DNA from: Acidobacteriota bacterium
Lineage (GTDB): Bacteria > Acidobacteriota > Thermoanaerobaculia > Multivoradales > Multivoraceae
DNA: 37,583 bases
Direction of reading: 5' to 3'
Assembly: GCA_026708285.1 (NCBI GenBank)
Contig: JAPOVF010000278.1
Location: forward strand, 321 to 37,903
The stretch's first letter is position 1; every line of letters starts with the position of its first letter. The notes under the pieces were generated by a model, which saw only the letters and a program-made list of their open reading frames with translations, was not told the origin of the DNA and did not search any database. Shown here one piece after another: positions 1 to 7,883 of the stretch. A program made the translations under genes and the position numbers.

Positions 1-186
1 CGCGCCGCCGGCGCCGCGGAGCAGCAGGACGGCGACCTCGTCGTCTTCGGTCGCGGCGAGGATCTCCTCGTGGAGGCGCTCCGCCAGCGGCCCGGTCACC
101 GCATTGCGGCGGGCGGGCCGGTTCAGCACGATCTCGGCGACACCGCCTTCGCGCGTTGAGAAGACCGGATCGTCGGACGGGTTCAC
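1..186 (-). CDS. Enoyl-CoA hydratase/isomerase (crotonase) family, N-terminal part only
   Basis: The first 62 codons of a minus-strand gene are visible and the rest lies beyond the window edge. The GTG start at 186 follows the upstream SDR stop codon (188-190) with one base between, and an AGGGTGA-like ribosome site lies inside the end of the SDR gene, so the two are probably translationally coupled. The peptide contains LNRPARRNA followed by an alternating hydrophobic strand ending VLLLRGAGGA. This is the typical N-terminal signature of crotonases, which hydrate enoyl-CoA or isomerise acyl-CoA thioesters in fatty-acid-type breakdown. The oxyanion-hole and catalytic residues are not in the window, so the exact reaction cannot be assigned. 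Pairing with a dehydrogenase fits acyl-CoA degradation. Confidence 0.8.
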   Translation of the reverse strand, partial: MNPSDDPVFSTREGGVAEIVLNRPARRNAVTGPLAERLHEEILAATEDDEVAVLLLRGAGGA

Positions 187-187
187 G

Positions 188-1024
188 TCAGTCACCCTGA
201 GCGTCGACGAACCAGTCGCCCGGGAGTGGCTGCCCTTCGTAGAGCCGTCCCTGGAAGCGCCTCATGCCGTGCAGCCAGCGGTCAACGTCGGTCGCCTTGC
301 GCCGGACGTACTCCGCGACTTCGGGGTGGGGGAGGACCCAGAAGCGCTCCTGGCGGATCGCGTCGATGCAGGCGTCGGCGGCCTGTTCGGCCGTGAGGAC
401 GCCGTCGCCGGAGGCCACGCCGACGGACAGGCCCCGCCGGCGGTTCCGGTCGGGGCTGTTGGCGCCGATGTTCGTCTTCACCGCCTGCGGGCAGTGCACG
501 GAGACCCGGATGCCCTGGTGGCCATGGGTGATCGCGATCCACTCCGCCAGCGCCACCGCCGCATGCTTGGTCAGCGAGTAGGCGAGCGAGCCGATCTGGG
601 TCAGCAGACCGGCCGCGGAGGCCGTACTCATGATGTACCCCTCGCCGCGCTCGATCATCGAGGGCAGGACGGCCCGCGCGGCGTAGACGTGGGACATCAC
701 GTGGACCTCCCACTGGTCGTTGATCTCCTTGTTGGGGACCTCGAGCCCGCCCATCGTCACGAAGCCGGCGTTCGACATGAAGAGGTCGATAGGGCCGATG
801 TTCGCCTGCGTCGCCGCGACCAGGTCGCGCACCGCGCCCTCGTCCGCCACGTCCAGCCCGACGCCCGTGCCGCCGATCGCCTCGCCGACTTGCTTGGCCC
901 CCGCCTCGTCGCGGTCGGCGACGATGACGTGACGGGCCCCCTCGCGGTGAAACGCCTCGGCCAGCGCCTTGCCGATTCCAGAAGCGCCTCCGGTGACGAC
1001 CATGATCCTGTTCGCTATGTCCAC
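188..1024 (-). CDS. SDR family NAD(P)-dependent oxidoreductase
   Basis: A 278-residue classical short-chain dehydrogenase/reductase, predicted to be cytoplasmic. The nucleotide-binding motif TGGASGIG lies at residues 11-18, the NAG motif at 85-87, and the catalytic Ser136, Tyr149 and Lys153 are present (YSLTK). The length is slightly above the 250 residues usual for the family because of a C-terminal extension rich in charged and aromatic residues (about 225-278). The GTG start at 1024 is supported by AGAAGGAG seven bases upstream. The substrate cannot be read from sequence; an alcohol or 3-hydroxyacyl intermediate is plausible because a crotonase gene follows directly in the same operon. The gene is divergent from the lipoprotein gene at 1115, with about 90 bp between them for both promoters. 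Confidence 0.9.
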   Translation of the reverse strand: MDIANRIMVVTGGASGIGKALAEAFHREGARHVIVADRDEAGAKQVGEAIGGTGVGLDVADEGAVRDLVAATQANIGPIDLFMSNAGFVTMGGLEVPNKEINDQWEVHVMSHVYAARAVLPSMIERGEGYIMSTASAAGLLTQIGSLAYSLTKHAAVALAEWIAITHGHQGIRVSVHCPQAVKTNIGANSPDRNRRRGLSVGVASGDGVLTAEQAADACIDAIRQERFWVLPHPEVAEYVRRKATDVDRWLHGMRRFQGRLYEGQPLPGDWFVDAQGD

Positions 1025-1114
1025 TGTGGTTCTCCTTCTGCGTTGGCTGTGGCGTCGTGCGGGCGGGCAATCCTACGGTTTCGCAGGAAGCGCGGCGTAG
1101 GATCAGGGCCGCGT

Positions 1115-1795
1115 ATGGCAGCTTCAGGGCCACGGGCGTCGCGATGGCGGGCAGAAATCAGACGGGCAAGGTACTTGCTGCCGGTGGTCTTCACGTTTCC
1201 GATTCTCAGCTCCTGCCTCAACTCCATCTACAGTTGGGATCCTGGATGTCTCAGGTCCGCTAGCCATGGATTGCCTCGCGTGAACGTGAGCATCGGCTGG
1301 TTCCCCAGCCGCTACTACCAGTACGCCAGCTTTCGCGTACACGATGACGGTTTCACCGCGTTCTCGCGCTATGGGCCGTTGGAGCCTCCCCTGTTCTGCG
1401 GCCGGATGGCGGCGGACGATCTGGATCGGCTAAGAGCGCACTGGGAGCATCCGACCGTCGTTTCGGCCGTGCAGGAAGAGCCGTGCAGTGAGGGTTTTGT
1501 GTTCTGGACGGAAGGGCTCGCTCCGGCCTGCCCAGAAACCGTGGAGAAGTTCCTTCGCAACGACTGGGCACCACGCGGTGAAGTGGATCGGGTACCGCTG
1601 TTCCGGCTCGAGTGGTACGAGCTACCCGGTTTCACAGAGCGGCGCTTCTTCTATTGGGACCTCGAGTCGCCGCTGCCTCCGGCGATCGAAGACGCGGTGG
1701 CCAAGACCGTCAAGATCGTGTGTGCGGAGAGCAAGATCTTCCAGCGCCGGTTTCACCGGCATCTGCCGGAACTCGCGGAGACCTTCGGCTGTTGA
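1115..1795 (+). CDS. Putative lipoprotein of unknown function
   Basis: A 226-residue protein. Its N-terminus has a basic stretch (RWRAEIRRAR), a hydrophobic core and a lipobox LSSC with Cys34, so it is predicted to be a membrane-anchored lipoprotein. The mature part is rich in Trp, Tyr and Phe and mixed charged residues, as expected of a folded soluble domain. No family was recognised. The reading frame stays open far upstream (to 104), but that part is antisense to the SDR gene and looks like GC-driven artefact. The ATG at 1115 was chosen because it lies just past the divergent intergenic gap and puts the signal sequence at the N-terminus. The ribosome site is weak. The gene converges on the first repeat-protein gene with a 58-bp gap. 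Confidence 0.6.
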   Translation: MAASGPRASRWRAEIRRARYLLPVVFTFPILSSCLNSIYSWDPGCLRSASHGLPRVNVSIGWFPSRYYQYASFRVHDDGFTAFSRYGPLEPPLFCGRMAADDLDRLRAHWEHPTVVSAVQEEPCSEGFVFWTEGLAPACPETVEKFLRNDWAPRGEVDRVPLFRLEWYELPGFTERRFFYWDLESPLPPAIEDAVAKTVKIVCAESKIFQRRFHRHLPELAETFGC

Positions 1796-1818
1796 AGAGC
1801 TGGCGCAAGGGCCTCTTC
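1794..1818. terminator. Weak hairpin between convergent genes
   Basis: GAAGAG (1794-1799) can pair with CTCTTC (1813-1818) around a 13-nt loop, directly at the stop codon of the lipoprotein gene and before the convergent repeat-protein gene. There is no strong U-tract, so terminator function is only suggested by position. Confidence 0.25.
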
Positions 1819-1853
1819 CAAATCAGGTTCGATGCCGAGGACGGAGCGGGCGG

Positions 1854-4800
1854 CTACTCGGGCTGGAGCTCGATCAGGAAGCCCCCGCGGCGTTCGCCCG
1901 GTACGAGGTCGAGGGGTACGCCGAACCCGTCGTAGCCGTGCCGCTGGACCATCAGGGAGGTCGCCTTTCGAGGAGCGAATTCAAGCCGGTACTCGCCGTT
2001 GGCGTCGCTCTGGGTGAAGCCGGCCGGGATCCACTCCTCCTCGGCGCCCGGGGCGAGCTCAGCTTCGGGGTCCACGACAACGGCGACCAGGTTGACGCCG
2101 GCGAGGGGTTCCCGCGTAGCGGCGTCGATGACGGTCCCGGCCAGCACGGCCGGTGGATTCAGGTCGACGAAGATGTCCTGGTCGGCCTGGAGTTCAATCT
2201 CTCGGGAGTGGGCGACGCCACTCGGTTCCGCGATCAACACCTTGAATGAACCGGCAGCGAGGCCGTCGATGCGGAACCGGCCCTGCTGATCGATCAACAC
2301 GGTGCGCGCCGGGCCGTACCTCCTGGTGCCTTCGATCAGGTGGACCTCGCCGCCGGCGAGAGGTTGACCCTGGGATCGAACTTCGCCGGTCAGGGTGAGG
2401 CCGGGTTCGAAGTTCAGTTCGACGAACGCGTCTCCAGGGCCGGTTTCGAGAGTGACCGACCGTTCGACGGTACGGCCGTCGCGCTCTGTGGCGCTGATGG
2501 TCCACTTCCCCGGTCCGAGTTCGTTCATCTGGAAGCGGCCCTCGAGGTCGGGTGTCGTCATGCCGCCGAGGAGGCGTTCCTGCGCCGCCCTCACCGAGAT
2601 GCCGGCTAGTGCATCGGACGGCCGTCCGGTCACGACACCCCGCAGGGTGATGCCCCGGTGCAGCACGAAGTCGATGCCGGCGACCGACCCGCCCTCGACA
2701 CGCACCGGGAAACGGCCTGACGCGGCGCGTGCGTAGCCGTCCGAGTGGGCCCGCAGTTCGTATCTGCCGTCGTCCAGGCCGCCGATTCGGTAGTTGCCGC
2801 TCTGGTCGGTGACGGCCGCCAGCGGGAGCCTGGGGAGGACCTGTCGCGGAGCGTCGGCCAGTTCGTCCAGCGAAAGCGGCGGCTCGACCGGATGGGCCTC
2901 GACCCTTGCGAGCGCCACCGGCGAGCCAGCGGCGGTGCTGACGGTCCCGGAGATCTCCCAGCCAAGTTGCAGCTTGAGGTCGACCTCGTTCGTTCCGCCC
3001 TCGATCACGACCTCCGCCACACCGTCCCGGTAGTCCGGATGGCGAGCGACGATCCGTGCGGGACCCGAGGGAACCCGATGGGCCTCGTAGGCACCGCCGG
3101 CGTCGGTTCCTGCGCTCTGGTGTGTGCTTGTTACCTGACCTGCCGGGTCGAGGGGCTGAACGAGGATCTCCGCTCCGGCGACCGGCTCGCCGTACGGGTC
3201 CGTTACCACGCCGGCGAGCCGGGCCCGGGCGCGCAGGCGGAGTTCGATCTCGCGTTCTTCGCCGGGCCGCAACCGGATGGCGCCGACGTCTTCCGCCAAC
3301 TGCTCGCCGGCGATGTCGACCGTCCAGGGTCCCGCTCCGAGAGCTTCGAAGAGAAAGCGGCCGTCGCCGTCCGTCGCCGTTTGGTGTCTGGTTGGAGCGG
3401 TGCTCCAAGCCGTGCGGCTGAGGCCCGGGTTGCGGTCGAGTCGGAGCCAGATGTACGCGTTGGCGACGCCCTCGCCATCGTCATTGACAACCCGGCCCAC
3501 AAGCCTGGCGCCCTCGCCCAACTGGACCTCGATCAGGCCCCCTGCTTGCGGGCGCACCGCGGCCATCTCGAAGCGTTCGTAGCCGTCGGCCTCAACGACG
3601 AGGTCGGCCGGTTCGGCGCGCAATCCAGCGATGCGAAACGTGCCGTCCGTTTCCGTGACCGCGGTCCTGATCTCAGGTTCGAGAGGCCGGCGATGGTCGA
3701 TGTTGTTCTGATGGACCTTGACCTGGGCTCCGCCCACCGGGCGGCGCTGGAAGTCCCGCACGACGCCCTCGATCGCCGAGCCGACATCGAGCGTGAGGGT
3801 ACCGACGTCCTTCGTCCCCTCACCCGACGGCACCTCGAATGCCACTGCCCTGACACTGACGTGTTCCGGATGGCTCGCGGTCAGCTCATGGCGTCCGGGT
3901 GGGGTGCCGGCGAACTCGAACCCTCCGCGGGCGTCGCTCGTGCTGGTCCTCCTGGCCGCGATGTTCTGTGAGTAGCCGCCGGTGCCCGTCGCCGCGACCG
4001 GTAACAGGGCGACGTCAGCGCCTTCAATGGGAGTGTCCTGCGTGTCGGTGATGGTTCCCTGGACAAGCCGGCCGCGCGTGAGCACGACGCGAACGGGCTC
4101 TCGCATCGAGCCTGTGGACGCCGCCGGAATCGCGACGATTCCTGGCGCGTAGCTGTTCGCCTCGGCGTGAAGACGGTAGGCGTTCCCGGACGCGACGCCT
4201 GAGATGAAGAAGGACCCGTCGGCGGCCGAGGTTGCCTTCCAGGTTCCGGGACCGATGGTCCAGCCGCCATTTCGACCGGTCGGTTCGATCCACAGCGAGG
4301 CGCCCGCGACCGGCCGGCCGGCCGCGTCGACGACCTGACCGCCGAGGAGCGCCGCTGGCGCCAGCACGATGTCGACGCCATCCGCGGACCCGAGTCGTTC
4401 GGCCGTCACCATGGCGCTGGTCGCCTCGTAGCCGTCGGCGGCGATGCCGACCTGCGCCCGGCCCCGGTGGAGCCAGGTGCGCAGGACGAAGGCCCCGCCC
4501 GGGCCTGATCGCGTTTGCTCGCCGGGTCGGTGCCAGATCGCCGCACCGGGGACCGGACGTCCGGTGCTGGCGTCGGTGACGCTACCGGTGATCTCGGCCG
4601 GCGGCCTGAGCCGGACCTCGACGTTCGCGGGCGCGCCTGCGTCGCCGGTCTCCGGCCCCAGGGGAGCGGTCCAGGCCAGGGACTGATCCTCGGCGACCGC
4701 CTGGTAGATGAGGCCTTGGTCCGACGTGAGGCCTACCGTCGCTTCGCCGCGTTCGTCGGTCAGCGCCAGGGGCACATCCTGGCTTTCGCCGACGGTGACC

Positions 4801-5597
4801 ACGGCGCGGGGCGCCGGTCTGCCACGCGGATCCAGGACGCGGACGGTGACGCCAAACCCCGGTGTCAACTCGAAGACACCGCCGCGGTCTCCGATTGGTC
4901 CCGCGCGCAGCCGGAACCCAGGCGCCGAAACGAAGGCGTTCACGTCCGGGGTCGGCATCGAGAACGTGGCCACTCCGGCGGCATCGGTTCGTGTGGTCGC
5001 GCGCCAGAAGCGCGGGTAGATCCGTTGCCGGGGCTGATTCCATCGCGGCCGAACATCGCTCGCTTCTGCGCGTTCCGAACGCCACAGGGTGGGGTCGGCT
5101 ACGACCAGGGCGCCTTCGACGGGTTGGCCGTCGAGGTCCTTCGTGCCGACCGTCAGCGTGTGCCAGTTGGGGACTTCGATGGGCGGCAGGACGAGCGGTG
5201 CCGCCAGTGGCGCCAGGGTGTGGGACACGGGCGCAACGGCGACGCCGCGGGATTCGGGCGCCGCACTTTCTGCCGGGGCGGAGATGTCCAGCCGGTACGA
5301 CCCCACGGCTGGCGCGGTCAGCGTGAAAACGCCGTCCGGGCCGGATCGGGTCGAGTCCACGGCTGCGCTCAAGGGGCCGGATTCGCCAAGATCGTCGAGC
5401 CGGCGCTCGTAGCGGCTCGGGTAGGGCCGCAGTTCGAGATCCAGACCCGCGGCCGGTGCGCCCTGCTCGTTGACCAGGGTTCCCGTGACGGTCAGTGCGG
5501 GACCGGGCGGCTGCGCCCGCAGACGATCGGCGGTCGGGCCGGTCGCGAGACCAAGCGCCAGGCCCGTGCAAGCGGCACCGAGCAGGATTCTCCGCAT
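1854..5597 (-). CDS. Exported 13-module carboxypeptidase-regulatory-like repeat protein
   Basis: A 1247-residue protein with an N-terminal signal peptide (MRRILLGAACTG core, cleavage near AQP at about residue 28-31). The rest is about 13 tandem beta-sandwich modules of 80-110 residues each. Most begin with a strand of the type xGxVxDxxGxPVxGAxV and contain a TDxxGxFxxxGLxxGxYxLxAxxxGY core. This is the signature of CarboxypepD_reg/Cna-B/transthyretin-like folds. No catalytic domain, sortase motif, membrane anchor or recognisable C-terminal sorting domain was seen. A structural or ligand-binding role outside the cytoplasm is inferred. The ATG at 5597 has AGGAGA at 5605-5610, seven bases upstream. 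A conserved phased CCGG element lies about 70-120 bp upstream (5667-5719). It shares module order with the five paralogs to its right and ends the array. Confidence 0.85.
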   Translation of the reverse strand: MRRILLGAACTGLALGLATGPTADRLRAQPPGPALTVTGTLVNEQGAPAAGLDLELRPYPSRYERRLDDLGESGPLSAAVDSTRSGPDGVFTLTAPAVGSYRLDISAPAESAAPESRGVAVAPVSHTLAPLAAPLVLPPIEVPNWHTLTVGTKDLDGQPVEGALVVADPTLWRSERAEASDVRPRWNQPRQRIYPRFWRATTRTDAAGVATFSMPTPDVNAFVSAPGFRLRAGPIGDRGGVFELTPGFGVTVRVLDPRGRPAPRAVVTVGESQDVPLALTDERGEATVGLTSDQGLIYQAVAEDQSLAWTAPLGPETGDAGAPANVEVRLRPPAEITGSVTDASTGRPVPGAAIWHRPGEQTRSGPGGAFVLRTWLHRGRAQVGIAADGYEATSAMVTAERLGSADGVDIVLAPAALLGGQVVDAAGRPVAGASLWIEPTGRNGGWTIGPGTWKATSAADGSFFISGVASGNAYRLHAEANSYAPGIVAIPAASTGSMREPVRVVLTRGRLVQGTITDTQDTPIEGADVALLPVAATGTGGYSQNIAARRTSTSDARGGFEFAGTPPGRHELTASHPEHVSVRAVAFEVPSGEGTKDVGTLTLDVGSAIEGVVRDFQRRPVGGAQVKVHQNNIDHRRPLEPEIRTAVTETDGTFRIAGLRAEPADLVVEADGYERFEMAAVRPQAGGLIEVQLGEGARLVGRVVNDDGEGVANAYIWLRLDRNPGLSRTAWSTAPTRHQTATDGDGRFLFEALGAGPWTVDIAGEQLAEDVGAIRLRPGEEREIELRLRARARLAGVVTDPYGEPVAGAEILVQPLDPAGQVTSTHQSAGTDAGGAYEAHRVPSGPARIVARHPDYRDGVAEVVIEGGTNEVDLKLQLGWEISGTVSTAAGSPVALARVEAHPVEPPLSLDELADAPRQVLPRLPLAAVTDQSGNYRIGGLDDGRYELRAHSDGYARAASGRFPVRVEGGSVAGIDFVLHRGITLRGVVTGRPSDALAGISVRAAQERLLGGMTTPDLEGRFQMNELGPGKWTISATERDGRTVERSVTLETGPGDAFVELNFEPGLTLTGEVRSQGQPLAGGEVHLIEGTRRYGPARTVLIDQQGRFRIDGLAAGSFKVLIAEPSGVAHSREIELQADQDIFVDLNPPAVLAGTVIDAATREPLAGVNLVAVVVDPEAELAPGAEEEWIPAGFTQSDANGEYRLEFAPRKATSLMVQRHGYDGFGVPLDLVPGERRGGFLIELQPE

Positions 5598-5666
5598 CGT
5601 GTCTTCTCCTCGGTTGTCGTAGCCCGAGCGCTACACGCACTACTCTAGAGAGGCGGGGGGGAGAAC

Positions 5667-5719
5667 ACCGGACACCAGGTTGCGGATTCCGGCCATGTTC
5701 GCTCAAGACCGGCCATTTC
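5667..5719 (-). promoter_or_regulatory. Phased triple-CCGG element, copy A
   Basis: In the 105-bp gap upstream of the 13-module gene. Read on the minus strand, it holds three CCGG cores whose starts are 20 and then 21 nt apart, within GGCCGGTCT, TGGCCGGA and TGGTGTCCGGT. It aligns without gaps to copy B at 14910-14962, with 39 of 53 positions identical by hand count. Spacing of two helical turns between boxes suggests cooperative binding of a regulator on one DNA face, but no regulator gene is in view. It could instead be an RNA leader element. Confidence 0.5.
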
Positions 5720-7463
5720 TTGCCTTTCCGGGACGCAACTCGAAGACCAGGCCCTGGCGGTGCTCCGCTGGCGCAAGCTCCACTTCCCTTCGCTGTTCCT
5801 CGAACCCCGCGCGGTTGACCACGATCTCGTTGGTGCCGGGGGCGGGTCGCAGTTCGAAGCGCCCATCAGCGGCGGTCGTCGTCTTGCTGCCCGGCAGGGG
5901 CTGGGCGAGCCCCACGTCGACGACAGTGCCGACGAAGGCCTCGGCGAGCGGCTGACCAGTTTCCGCGCTCACGACCCGTCCGGCGAGCGCCGCGTGCGGT
6001 TCCAGATCGAGGAGCAGATGCCGGTTCTCGCGAAGCTCGATGCGCCGCCGGTAGACCGCGCCGGCTGGAACAGCGATCAGGGCGAGGTAGATGCCCGGCT
6101 GTAGGCCGACGACCTCGAAGCGTCCTTTGCGGTCCATGTGGGACCATCGCGGCGTGGCGCCGCCTAACCGGTTGAGTGCCAGAGTGCCGCCGTTTGCCGT
6201 CCGTCCCGCGACGGTGATCTGGCCAGTCAAGAGCACTCCCGGCTCGAAGTGAAGCTCGACGGCGGCATCGTCTCCGGGCGAAAGAGCGACCGCCTGCTGG
6301 ACGGTTTCACCGTCGTCGTCCACCGCCGACACGATCCAGTCTCCCGGCGGGAGATTGCCGATCCGATACTCGCCGGCCTCGGTGCTTTGGGCCTCACGGA
6401 ACGCGTTGCCCTGGACAGCGTGGACCTGGATGCCGGCGCGTGAAACGGAGGTTACGCAGACTGTCACCCGCGCCTCCGGCTGGAGAACGATGTCGACGCC
6501 GACAGCGGAGCGTTCGTCGAGCCGAACGGTCTCGTCGACGTCGCTCTTTGCGTACCCTTCAGCGGAGACGGTCAGTTCGTAGACGCCGGCGTTCAGACCC
6601 TTCAAACGGTAGTCGCCGTTGCGGTCGGCCTGCGCCTCGACCATGCCGGACGAACCTGGCCAGCGGTCAGCGAAAAGGTCGGGTATCGCTACGATCCAGG
6701 CGAGAGGGATGGCCGCGCCACTGCTCGACCGGATCGACCCGGCGATCTTGAGGCCTGGCTTGAGCGCCAGCGAGACCTCGTTCGGCTCCGGGCCGATCGT
6801 GAACTCGCGCACCCCGTCGCGGTAGTCGGCGTGAGTGGCGACGAGCATCGCGGGGCCGTGCGGAAGCGCCGAGATCTTGAAGCGGCCCCGCGGGTCCGTC
6901 GAGGCGCCGCGGGAAGAGGCGGGTGAGGAGGACGATCCGCCGGGGGCACCGGTACTGACGGTGATCGTGACCTCGGCGTCCGCCAGGGGGCGCCCCTGGT
7001 GGTCCGTGACCACACCGGCAACCTGAGTGCCCGAAACGCTGTCGAGATACCCGAGGACAAGTTCGATCGTCCGGACTTCGTCTCCCTGGAGGCGAATGAT
7101 CCCGCTGTTGGCTCCACCTCCATGGCCAGCTTCGCCCAACGGTCCCGAGGCAGTAGCAAGCCAGGAGCCGGCGGTCAGGGATTCGAACCGGAAACACCCC
7201 TGGGCGTCCGTCTGGGCGGTCGCCGGTTCCATCGTCGATTGGGCTGAGGCCCCGGGTTCCACGTTCAGGAGGAGCACCATGGCGTCGGGGACCGCGACAC
7301 CCTTCGAATCGACGACGCGCCCGGCCACCGTGCCGTTTCGGTTCGCCTCCGCGTCGCGCGGGCCTTCGTCGTCGTCGGCAGTCGCATTCACATCGGAGCG
7401 GACATGATCGTAGGTCCAGCGCACTACCGCGCCACGCGGGTTCGGGACCGTGGGTTTCGCCAT
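5703..7463 (-). CDS. Six-module repeat protein without a signal peptide (short paralog)
   Basis: A 586-residue paralog of the repeat proteins. Its six modules match modules 8-13 of the 13-module members: the module that begins TVAGRVVDSKG corresponds to module 8, and the last, ALAGRVVSAETGQPL, to module 13. The ATG at 7463 follows an in-frame stop directly, and the N-terminus (MAKPTVPNPRGAVVRWTYDH) is hydrophilic with no signal peptide, unlike every other member of the array. It has therefore lost, or never had, the first seven modules and the export signal. It may be a decaying copy, a cytoplasmic protein, or exported by another route. A divergent plus-strand methyltransferase unit starts 205 bp upstream, suggesting that insertion of that unit removed the 5' part. 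Confidence 0.75.
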   Translation of the reverse strand: MAKPTVPNPRGAVVRWTYDHVRSDVNATADDDEGPRDAEANRNGTVAGRVVDSKGVAVPDAMVLLLNVEPGASAQSTMEPATAQTDAQGCFRFESLTAGSWLATASGPLGEAGHGGGANSGIIRLQGDEVRTIELVLGYLDSVSGTQVAGVVTDHQGRPLADAEVTITVSTGAPGGSSSSPASSRGASTDPRGRFKISALPHGPAMLVATHADYRDGVREFTIGPEPNEVSLALKPGLKIAGSIRSSSGAAIPLAWIVAIPDLFADRWPGSSGMVEAQADRNGDYRLKGLNAGVYELTVSAEGYAKSDVDETVRLDERSAVGVDIVLQPEARVTVCVTSVSRAGIQVHAVQGNAFREAQSTEAGEYRIGNLPPGDWIVSAVDDDGETVQQAVALSPGDDAAVELHFEPGVLLTGQITVAGRTANGGTLALNRLGGATPRWSHMDRKGRFEVVGLQPGIYLALIAVPAGAVYRRRIELRENRHLLLDLEPHAALAGRVVSAETGQPLAEAFVGTVVDVGLAQPLPGSKTTTAADGRFELRPAPGTNEIVVNRAGFEEQRREVELAPAEHRQGLVFELRPGKARNGRS

Positions 7464-7667
7464 CTACCTGTCGAGCGGTATTCGTTCTCTGCGCAAGGGG
7501 ACACTCGGTGAGGCGACCCGCGACCGACTCTAGCGCTGCCGGTCGATCCCGGCATCTGGCGAGAGGCCGAAGCCGTTCCGATCCCTTGACGAAACGCCCC
7601 GGATCTGTTCGTCTTCACGAACTGTTCACAGGGGTGGCGGGCAGCGTCCCCGAGGAGTGAGACGAAA

Positions 7668-7883
7668 ATGGCGCAGAACCGAACCAGTTTGCTGGTTGCT
7701 TTGATTGTGGCACTGATCGTGCCGCAGGCGGCCCACGCCTACCTTGATCCGGCGTCGGGCAGCATGATCCTGCAGGCGGTCATCGGTGGCGTGGCCGCCG
7801 CGGCGCTGGCATTCAAGTACTACTGGCATCGCATTCAGGCCTTCTTCGGCTTCGGCAGCACCGACGAGCCCGAGTCCGAGTAG
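7668..7883 (+). CDS. Small exported/membrane peptide of the YLDP-GS type
   Basis: A 71-residue protein. It has a signal sequence ending AHA (about residue 24), then the motif YLDPASGS at 25-32, a hydrophobic Ala/Gly-rich segment at about 33-52, the basic/aromatic patch KYYWHRIQAFFGF and an acidic tail. Small proteins with this YLDPGTGS-like start are known in many bacteria, often next to methyltransferase or sulfatase-like genes of surface polysaccharide loci; no biochemical role is established as far as I know. GAGGAG lies about ten bases before the ATG. The stop codon overlaps the GTG start of the following methyltransferase gene by one base (TAGTG), so the two are translationally coupled and probably work together. 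Confidence 0.75.
   Translation: MAQNRTSLLVALIVALIVPQAAHAYLDPASGSMILQAVIGGVAAAALAFKYYWHRIQAFFGFGSTDEPESE

Noticed and set aside
104-1114. Plus-strand upstream extension of the lipoprotein frame
   Set aside because: It lies antisense to the well-supported SDR gene, is low-complexity, and would bury the lipoprotein signal in mid-protein.
2745-3971. Long plus-strand open frame opposite a repeat-protein gene (also 15963-17318, 12978-13895 and 4515-5648)
   Set aside because: Antisense to module-rich genes with clear homology; the translations are Arg/Gly/Pro/Val-rich without motifs, as expected from high GC at third positions.
7580-7667. A sigma-70 promoter before the small membrane peptide (TTGACG at about 7586)
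   Set aside because: No acceptable -10 box lies at the right distance.
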